The notes under the pieces are model-generated. The model saw only the letters and a list, made by a program, of their open reading frames with translations. It did not search any database and was not told where the DNA came from. Source: Intestinimonas sp052065695 (GTDB lineage Bacteria > Bacillota > Clostridia > Oscillospirales > Oscillospiraceae). From it: a stretch of DNA of 27,341 nucleotides. The DNA lies in contig NZ_JBQHTM010000046.1 of NCBI RefSeq assembly GCF_052065695.1, positions 1 through 27,341 of the forward strand. The letters run 5' to 3'. How positions within the stretch are numbered: position 1 is the stretch's first letter; each line of letters begins with the position of its first letter. The translations under genes and the position numbers were made by a program. Below, one piece after another: positions 22,433 to 27,341 of the stretch.

Positions 22433-22909
22433 TCACAGCTCAGCCACCAGCTCCTTCAAAACCCGGATGCGCTCTCCCAGCAGTTCTCCGTCCCGGGCCA
22501 GCGCCTCCTGAAAGAGGGCAATGTCCCCGTCGATGTGGTCGTTGCCGGTACACACCGCCACCGTCATGGCGTCCCCCTGGAGTCCTACCCGGTCAATGAC
22601 GGGGTTTTCCTTGTTGTACCCGTTGGGGTAGCGGTAGCCCTCCTCCCGGAAGTATCGCATGGCCCGACAGGTGAGGATGGCCAGGTCCAGCACCCGGTGG
22701 AGGGGCAGCTCCTCCGACTGCCGGGACCACTTCTCCCCGGTGTGCCGCCACACCTTGGCCGAAATGTCCACCCGGCCCCGGTCGTTCCACTGGGCCAGCC
22801 CCAGGGACAGACCCTGGGCATCGCTCTCGTAGGCGGTGCGGCCATCGATGTGGGCGTAGTCCTCCGCCACGATCACCGGCTTGTGCTTCAGGTTGGTTGG
22901 GATTTCCAT
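22433..22909 (-). CDS. DUF6530-like protein of unknown function
   Basis: This 158-residue soluble protein begins MEIPTNLKHKPVIVAEDYA. It has strongly patterned segments such as GLSLGLAQWND, VDISAKVWRHTGEKWSRQSEELPLHR, VIDRVGLQGDAMTV and a C-terminal helix LLGERIRVLKELVAEL. I believe this matches the DUF6530 family, common in clostridia, but I cannot check it and no biochemical role is known to me. No signal peptide or membrane helix is seen. GAGGAG precedes the ATG. A periodic TTACTAA array lies upstream, between this gene and the divergent spoVAC. Confidence 0.75.
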   Translation of the reverse strand: MEIPTNLKHKPVIVAEDYAHIDGRTAYESDAQGLSLGLAQWNDRGRVDISAKVWRHTGEKWSRQSEELPLHRVLDLAILTCRAMRYFREEGYRYPNGYNKENPVIDRVGLQGDAMTVAVCTGNDHIDGDIALFQEALARDGELLGERIRVLKELVAEL

Positions 22910-22947
22910 CTCTCGCTCCTCTTCCCGCCCGGCATTTGCCCGGCGTA

Positions 22948-22978
22948 TTACTAATTTACTAAATTACTAACTTAGTAA
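22948..22978. promoter_or_regulatory. Four TTACTAA/TTAGTAA units at 8-bp spacing
   Basis: TTACTAA starts at 22948, 22956 and 22964, and its reverse complement TTAGTAA starts at 22972, so all four begin exactly eight bases apart. The last two form a 15-bp palindrome. The block lies between two divergent genes and upstream of both ribosome binding sites. It looks like a multi-site operator, for example of a MarR-type regulator, but no regulator gene is adjacent. The minus-strand gene probably starts transcription from the same AT-rich block. Confidence 0.5.
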
Positions 22979-23048
22979 ATAGGATGATAACATGCATGCT
23001 TTTCCCTGTCAAGGGGCAAACTGTCCCCAACGGAAGGAGCGAACTACC

Positions 23049-23486
23049 ATGGACATGACCAATCAGGAATATTGCGCCTATGTGGGCCGGATGGCCAAGC
23101 CCTCCCCCATGGCCAAGGATCTGGCCTGGGCCTTCTTCGTGGGTGGGCTCATCTGTACGGCGGGGCAGTGGCTGCTGGGCTTCTACCGCCGGGCGGGGCT
23201 CTCCCAGGACAGCGCGGGCGCCGCCGTCTCCATGACCCTCATTTTGGCCTCGGCTCTGCTTACCGGACTGGGCCGCTTTGACGATCTGGCCAAGCACGCC
23301 GGAGCCGGTACTCTGGTGCCCATCACCGGCTTTGCCAACGCTATGGTCTCCCCCGCCCTGGAGTTCAAAAGTGAAGGGCTCATCACCGGTACCGGCGCCC
23401 GGCTCTTCACCGTGGCCGGGCCGGTGCTGGCCTATGGCATCTCGGCCAGCGTGGTCTACGGCCTCATTCTCTGTCTGCTGACATAG
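23049..23486 (+). CDS. spoVAC: Stage V sporulation protein AC
   Basis: This 145-residue membrane protein takes part in moving dipicolinic acid into the forespore and out at germination. It has three or four hydrophobic segments: about 25-46 (WAFFVGGLICTAGQWLLGF), 55-75 and 118-144. The family signature AGAGTLVPITGFANAM precedes SPALEFKSEG at 84-110. The ATG at 23049 follows AAGGAG. In most spore formers spoVAC stands with spoVAD and spoVAE, but neither is next to it here. It may be an extra copy or a SpoVAC-like mechanosensitive channel. No sigma-F or sigma-G promoter is convincing. Confidence 0.88.
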   Translation: MDMTNQEYCAYVGRMAKPSPMAKDLAWAFFVGGLICTAGQWLLGFYRRAGLSQDSAGAAVSMTLILASALLTGLGRFDDLAKHAGAGTLVPITGFANAMVSPALEFKSEGLITGTGARLFTVAGPVLAYGISASVVYGLILCLLT

Positions 23487-23601
23487 CCGTGCCCTCCAAG
23501 CGAGAGCGCTCCATGCAGCAGCTCCGGGACGGATATGCCGTGGCCCGGTCCCCCTAGAAAAGCGCGGATTTTTCCGTCGGTTCTTTGGCCGGAAATAGAC
23601 C

Positions 23602-23638
23602 AAAACAGCGGCGCAGGTTTTACCTGCGCCGCTGTTTT
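23602..23638. terminator. Bidirectional terminator between spoVAC and flavoprotein
   Basis: A perfect 17-bp stem with a TTT loop (arms 23602-23618 and 23622-23638) ends in T residues in both directions. It separates two converging genes. The rest of 23487-23695 holds no convincing gene. Confidence 0.9.
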
Positions 23639-23695
23639 AGTAGATAGCATGCTCTGCCTAGGCGACTCGGGGCACACTTTTGATTTTTCGCTATA

Positions 23696-24592
23696 TCACA
23701 GGGCGGCGTTGATGGCCGCGATGGCGCCGTCGGCCACGGCGGTGGCCACCTGGCGGACCTGCTTCACCCGGATGTCGCCGGCGGCATAGACGCCAGGGAT
23801 GGCGGTCTCCATCTTCTCGTTGGTGGGGATATATCCGCCCTCCAGGGTCAATTCGGTGTAGAGCTCGGTGTTGGGGGTCACGCCGGCGTACACGAAGATG
23901 CCGCAGCCCGGGTCCTCAATGGTCTCGATGCTGCCGTCCTTCTCGCTAGCGATCTCCAGACGCTCCACCTGGTCATTGCCGTAGACCCCGTGGAGCCGGG
24001 AACCCAGCCGGAGGGTGATGTTGCCGGCGGCGGCCACCTTCTCCCGGAACTCGGGGATGCAGCCCAGCTGGTCCTCAAAGTGGATGATGGTCAGCTGCTT
24101 GGCGAAGTTGGCCAGGTACAGCGCCTCCTTCACCGCGCCGTCGGCGCCGCCCACAACGTAAATATTCTTGCCGGCATAGGATGCTCCGTCCCGGGCGGCG
24201 TTCATGCCCATGCCCTTGCCGGCCAGCTCCGCCTCGCCGGGGATGCCCAGCTTGCGGGGGGTGCCGCCGTTGGCCAGGATGACCCGCTTGGCCTCATAGG
24301 TGCCCTTATCGGTGCGGACCTGCTTGACCTCGCCGGTCAGGGTCACGCCGGTGACTGTCTCATGGGCGATCTCCACCCCGGCTCCCTGGGCCTGCTCCTC
24401 CATGCGCCGGGCGAAGGTGGCGCCGGTCTCCTTGGCCTGGATGGCGGCATAGTGGGTGACGGTGGACACCTTGCCGATGATACCGCCCACCTGGGCCTTC
24501 TCCAGCACCAGGGTCTTTTTTCCCCGGCTCACCGCATAGATGCCCGCGCTGATGCCGGCAGGGCCGGCGCCGATGATGATGATGTCGTACAT
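23696..24592 (-). CDS. Thioredoxin-reductase-like flavoprotein lacking CxxC
   Basis: This 298-residue protein has the two-dinucleotide-domain fold of thioredoxin reductases. The FAD motif is IIGAGPAGISAGIY (7-20), the NAD(P)H motif is VVGGADGAVKEAL (147-159), and the C-terminal FAD contact is PGVYAAGDIR. At residues 131-134, where the redox pair CATC should stand before DG, it reads NAAR. Both catalytic cysteines are therefore missing and it cannot reduce thioredoxin in the usual way. TrxB-like ferredoxin-NADP reductases also lack them, so that is one alternative. The ATG at 24592 is chosen because AAGGAAGG lies before it. It follows the YeiH-type gene by 60 bases in the same direction, so they probably form an operon. 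Confidence 0.88.
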   Translation of the reverse strand: MYDIIIIGAGPAGISAGIYAVSRGKKTLVLEKAQVGGIIGKVSTVTHYAAIQAKETGATFARRMEEQAQGAGVEIAHETVTGVTLTGEVKQVRTDKGTYEAKRVILANGGTPRKLGIPGEAELAGKGMGMNAARDGASYAGKNIYVVGGADGAVKEALYLANFAKQLTIIHFEDQLGCIPEFREKVAAAGNITLRLGSRLHGVYGNDQVERLEIASEKDGSIETIEDPGCGIFVYAGVTPNTELYTELTLEGGYIPTNEKMETAIPGVYAAGDIRVKQVRQVATAVADGAIAAINAAL

Positions 24593-24652
24593 GATGCAAT
24601 TCCTTCCTTTCACATAACGGATATTACAATCAGTTTTCCCAAATGGACGATT

Positions 24653-25684
24653 TTACAGCAGACCCATGAGGTGCTGCATGGCCAGGCTGGCGAAGGTGAT
24701 GCCCGCCCAGCAGCACACCCCCATAAAAATGGGCTTGCCGCCGGTCTTGACCAGCTTGACCAGGTCGGTGTTGAGGCCGATGGCCGCCATGGCCAGGATG
24801 ATGAAGTACTTGGAGAGGGCCTTGAAGGGCTGGAACAGGGCCGGGTCGGCGCCCGCCACGGTGGAGACCGTGGTGATGATGGAGGCCAGGACGAAGAACA
24901 GGATGAAGAAGGGGAAGATCTTCTTCAGGTCAAAGGAGCCGTTGGAGACGCTGCCCCCCCGTTTGACCTGCCAGGTCCGCCAGAAGGCCAGGGCCAGGGT
25001 GATGGGGATGATGGCCAGGGTGCGGGTCAGCTTGACGATGGTGGCGTACTCCAGCACCGCGCCGTTGGTGCCGTGGAGGGTGTCCCAGGTGGCGGCGGCC
25101 GCCGTCACGGAGGAGGTGTCGTTGATGGCCGTCCCGGCGAAGAGTCCGAAGCCCTCGTTGGTCATCCCCATCATGCCCCCCAGAGTGGGGAAGAAGAGGG
25201 CCGCCAGGATGTTGAAGAGGAAGATCACCGAGATGGACTGGGCGATTTCCTCGTCGTCGGCGCCGATGACGGGGGCGGTGGCGGCAATGGCCGAGCCGCC
25301 GCAGATGGAAGAGCCCACCCCCACCAGCACGGAGATGTTGTTGGGCATGTGCAAGCCCTTCCGGATCAGGAAGGCAATAACCAGGGAGACGGTGATGGTG
25401 GTACAGATGATGGGCAGGGACGTGGCGCCCACCTTGGCGATCTCCGACAGGTTCAGGCCGAAGCCCAGCAGGATGACCGCGTACTGGAGGATCTTTTTGG
25501 AGGTGAAGGCGATGCCCGCCTGGAAGCATGCCCGGTCGTGTAGGCCTGTGGAGACCACCATTCCGATCAGGATGGCGAACACCGGTCCCCCCACCACGGG
25601 GAAGAGGTGGCCCAGCAGATAGCCCGGGATGGACAGGATGAGGCAGAGCAGCAGGCCCGGCCAGATTCGTTTGACAGCATTCAT
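24653..25684 (-). CDS. YeiH/UPF0324-family putative sulfate or sulfite exporter
   Basis: This 343-residue protein has about ten membrane helices and the family pattern. GPVFAILIGMVVS comes near the N-terminus, then ILQYAVILLGFGLNL, SSICGGSAIAATAPVI and AGTAINDTSSVTAAA in the middle. KYFIILAMAAIGLNTD stands near the C-terminus. Members are putative sulfur-oxyanion exporters. In enteric bacteria yeiH is divergent from the LysR-type gene yeiE, and the same layout occurs here. It is followed by the cysteine-less flavoprotein gene. The ATG at 25684 is preceded by a purine-rich GAGAGAGA stretch. Confidence 0.9.
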   Translation of the reverse strand: MNAVKRIWPGLLLCLILSIPGYLLGHLFPVVGGPVFAILIGMVVSTGLHDRACFQAGIAFTSKKILQYAVILLGFGLNLSEIAKVGATSLPIICTTITVSLVIAFLIRKGLHMPNNISVLVGVGSSICGGSAIAATAPVIGADDEEIAQSISVIFLFNILAALFFPTLGGMMGMTNEGFGLFAGTAINDTSSVTAAAATWDTLHGTNGAVLEYATIVKLTRTLAIIPITLALAFWRTWQVKRGGSVSNGSFDLKKIFPFFILFFVLASIITTVSTVAGADPALFQPFKALSKYFIILAMAAIGLNTDLVKLVKTGGKPIFMGVCCWAGITFASLAMQHLMGLL

Positions 25685-25726
25685 AGGATTCTCTCTCTTT
25701 TCTCAATATTCCGCTCGGTGCTCTTG

Positions 25727-25732
25727 ATTATA
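25727..25732 (-). promoter_or_regulatory. Possible -10 box of the yeiH-type operon
   Basis: A consensus TATAAT lies on the minus strand about 45 bases before the transporter start. The best -35 at 17-base spacing, TTTATT, is poor, which would fit a promoter that needs the divergent LysR activator. The 25685-25803 gap is AT-rich, but I could not settle on a LysR binding site. Confidence 0.4.
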
Positions 25733-25803
25733 GTCCAGATGCACGATAAAATAAAATGAAGAATCCTTATGCTGCTATAAATTTGTGTAATAGGTGATGC
25801 CTC

Positions 25804-26664
25804 ATGCTAGACCCCCGTTGGAACACCTTCCTCGTGCTGTGTGAGACCATGAACTACACCCGGGCAGCAGAGCGGCTCTGTCTGACCCAGCCGGCGGTGA
25901 CCCACCACATCCACTACCTGGAGGACCACTACGGCTGTCGGCTCTTCTCCTACGAGGGGAAGGTGCTGCGGCTCACCGACGCCGGAGTGCGCCTGCGGGA
26001 GTACACCCGCTCCCTGGCTTACAACAGCCAAAAAATCGAGGCCGCCATGGCGGCGGCCGCCCCCGTCTCCCTGCGGGTGGGCGCCTCCAAGACCATCGGC
26101 GAGTTCGTCATCGCCCCCAAGGTGGAGCGCTTCCTCCGGGACCACCCGGAGGCCTCCTTTTCCCTGATGGTGGACAACACCCAGGTCCTCCTGCGGGCCC
26201 TGGAGGCCGGTCGGCTGGACTTTGCGCTGGTGGAAGGCTTCTTCGAGCGCAGCCGCTACGAGACCCGGCTCTGCCGACAGGAGGCCTTCTTTGGTGTCTG
26301 CTCTCCCGGGCACCGACTGGCCGGCCGGACCGTGGCTATGGAGGAGCTGGACGGGGAGCGGCTCCTCATCCGGGAAACCGGCTCCGGCACCCGGGCCATC
26401 TTCGAGGAGGCCCTGCGCCGCCAGAACCGCACCCTCCGCAGCTTCCCCAGCGTGGCCACCATCAGCGACTTCTCCACCATCAAGTCCCTGGTGGCCGACG
26501 GTCTGGGGGTCTCCTTCCTGTACGCGCCGGTGGTGGAGCGGGAGTTGGCCCAGGGCACCCTGGCCCGGTTCGATTTGGCCGAGACCCCCATGAGTGGCTC
26601 CTTCTGCTTCGTCTGCCTGAAGGACAACCTCTTCGCCCAGTCCTGGGCGGACTGGATGGAATAG
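25804..26664 (+). CDS. LysR-family transcriptional regulator
   Basis: This 286-residue regulator has the LysR helix-turn-helix at about 18-37 (NYTRAAERLCLTQPAVTHHI) and HYLEDHYGCRLFSYEGK after it. The substrate-binding domain runs from about residue 89 (VSLRVGASKTIGEFVIAP) to the end. It is divergent from the YeiH-type gene and resembles the YeiE/CysL group in context, whose members respond to sulfite or sulfur status. Control of the exporter and flavoprotein genes is the natural inference. The ATG follows AGGTGA. It ends 68 bases before a bidirectional terminator. Confidence 0.9.
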   Translation: MLDPRWNTFLVLCETMNYTRAAERLCLTQPAVTHHIHYLEDHYGCRLFSYEGKVLRLTDAGVRLREYTRSLAYNSQKIEAAMAAAAPVSLRVGASKTIGEFVIAPKVERFLRDHPEASFSLMVDNTQVLLRALEAGRLDFALVEGFFERSRYETRLCRQEAFFGVCSPGHRLAGRTVAMEELDGERLLIRETGSGTRAIFEEALRRQNRTLRSFPSVATISDFSTIKSLVADGLGVSFLYAPVVERELAQGTLARFDLAETPMSGSFCFVCLKDNLFAQSWADWME

Positions 26665-26731
26665 CAGGCCGCCTTCTCCCTTTTCCGGTCGTTGAACGAC
26701 AGCCTTCACACGGCTATGCGTGCCTACATAA

Positions 26732-26767
26732 AAAACGTGGCCCGCGGAATCCCGCGGGCATCGTTTT
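26732..26767. terminator. Bidirectional terminator after lysR
   Basis: GCCCGCGG (26740-26747) and CCGCGGGC (26752-26759) make an 8-bp stem, extended by AAAACG (26732-26737) and CGTTTT (26762-26767). It also covers the end of the ancestral LuxR-type gene on the other strand. Confidence 0.8.
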
Positions 26768-27065
26768 CAGAGCAGCATATACTTTTTCAGGTCCTTCCGC
26801 TGCCGGATGTTCGGTTTTTCATAGTGATGGAAATGTATTCCTTGACGGTATTGAGGGCGATGCCCATGTGGTCGGCGGCCTCCTGGTTGGTCCGGCCCCT
26901 GGCCGCCAGCAGATGGGCCCGGGCCTCATCCGGTTGCTTCAAACTCATGTAGTCCATCACGGCCGCCAGGTGCAGATAGATGGAAGGGATGGGAAAGGCC
27001 TCCGTCTGCATGGCCAGGGCGGTCTCCACAATGCCGATACTCTTTCCATAGTCTCCCTGTAGATG
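26767..27065 (-). pseudogene. LuxR-type regulator remnant with deletion and frameshift
   Basis: On the minus strand the frame reads YGKSIGIVETALAMQ, IYLHLAAVMDYMSLKQPDEA and AHLLAA, typical of the helical-repeat region of large LuxR/MalT-like regulators. It then jumps straight to GRTNQEAADHMGIALNTVKEYIS, the C-terminal LuxR DNA-binding helix-turn-helix. The roughly 70-100 residues normally between them are missing. A one-base loss in the A5 run at 26814-26818 then shifts the frame. In the neighbouring frame the native ending NIRQRKDLKKYMLL is still readable, with its stop at 26769-26767. The gene is dead. The open part that survives is an 80-codon frame, 26787-27029. Confidence 0.7.
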
Positions 27066-27205
27066 GGTTTGGCGTCAGCCGGGATCGCCCAGACACCGCC
27101 GAATTTTTCCGCTCCTTGGACACGTCCCTCCGTACAATACTCTTGGGTGAGCCGCTCGGAGATCTTCCATTTCTAGGCCACTTCGTGTACGGAAATATCT
27201 TCCAC
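27065..27205 (-). pseudogene. Excisionase-like HTH protein remnant with TAG stop
   Basis: Starting at a GTG at 27205, the minus strand reads EDISVHEVA, then TAG at 27175-27173, then KWKISERLTQEYCTEGRV and GAEKFGGVWAIPADAKP. This is the pattern of the small MerR/excisionase-like winged helix-turn-helix proteins of gut Firmicutes, where Glu or another residue normally stands at the TAG position (EVAEKW). It ends abruptly at the boundary with the LuxR remnant, in a different frame. It is a broken gene left by recombination. Confidence 0.6.
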
Positions 27206-27278
27206 AGCGTCCTTCCGCCTGCAAATATGTTTATCTAGGGAATCTCTGATTTAATCCGCACTACCATAAAGGCTCCGG

Positions 27279-27341
27279 ATGTGGGATAATAACACTATCA
27301 ACGCAATGGTGGTGTATGGGGATGAAGAAACAGGAAACATT
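27279..27341 (+). CDS. Possible start of a gene running off the right edge
   Basis: An ATG at 27279, with a weak AAGG upstream, opens MWDNNTINAMVVYGDEETGNI and stays open to the window end. The composition is plausible for a protein, but 21 codons are too few to identify a family. The stretch from 27206 to 27278 holds no feature I can support. Confidence 0.25.
   Translation, partial: MWDNNTINAMVVYGDEETGNI

Noticed and set aside
22948..22978. CRISPR-like or iteron-like reading of the TTACTAA repeats
   Set aside because: The units are seven bases with one-base gaps, far too short for CRISPR, and there is no replication gene nearby; an operator is more likely.
23489..23557. Mini-frame of 22 codons with a GTG start just after spoVAC
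   Set aside because: It has no ribosome binding site at useful spacing and no resemblance to SpoVAD or any other family; it is too short to support.
23990..25543. Plus-strand open frame of 517 codons across the flavoprotein and YeiH-type genes
   Set aside because: It spans two well-recognised minus-strand genes and the gap between them and shows no family features.

Overview
The window reads as chromosome of a GC-rich, spore-forming, low-oxygen Firmicute, most like the gut Oscillospiraceae (Flavonifractor, Pseudoflavonifractor, Intestinimonas and relatives). This is inferred from the strong C/G bias at third codon positions, Gram-positive lipoprotein and Shine-Dalgarno signals, a SpoVAC sporulation protein, a sigma-D-like promoter before a chemoreceptor, and LuxR/TPR-type regulator remnants. 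No rRNA, tRNA or CRISPR array was seen.

Region 1 (1-2560, all minus strand, visibly less GC-rich) is the wreck of an integrative conjugative element. It holds a fragment of unknown frame, a piece of a VirD4/TraG coupling protein, a RepA_N-type replication initiator cut off in its linker, a small cysteine-rich protein, and an XRE regulator overlapping a type I methylase (HsdM) that stops just before its catalytic NPPF motif. Inside the repA linker are two regular repeat arrays (15-bp and 23-bp period) that look like an intragenic replication origin.

Region 2 (2562-7727, minus) is a complete five-gene ABC importer operon of the peptide/nickel family, ordered binding lipoprotein, two permeases, two ATPases, with a promoter at one end and a terminator at the other.

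Region 3 (7780-14133, plus) is a three-gene operon: a TetR regulator, an MMPL/RND-type transporter, and a 1050-residue exported, membrane-anchored protein whose GLUG-repeat domain is split by about 330 residues of predicted coiled coil. The last two genes share an ATGA overlap. I regard this as the best candidate here for an undescribed envelope transport system.

Region 4 (14134-20962) holds a dCache chemoreceptor behind a sigma-D-like promoter and a structured leader, a DegV lipid-binding protein divergent from a TetR regulator, a short CCA-adding enzyme, and murC with a possible attenuator leader.

Region 5 (20930-23640) holds a MATE exporter whose leader matches a guanidine-IV (mepA) riboswitch with a mutually exclusive terminator, a DUF6530-like protein, and a lone SpoVAC. 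A periodic TTACTAA array lies between the last two.

Region 6 (23696-26767) pairs a YeiH-type exporter with a thioredoxin-reductase-like flavoprotein that has lost both redox cysteines, with a divergent LysR regulator. Region 7 (26767-27341) is a gene graveyard: a LuxR/TPR regulator with an internal deletion and a frameshift, joined to an excisionase-like HTH gene carrying a stop codon.

Convergent genes in regions 4 and 5 are packed so tightly that two genes end inside the shared terminator hairpin.
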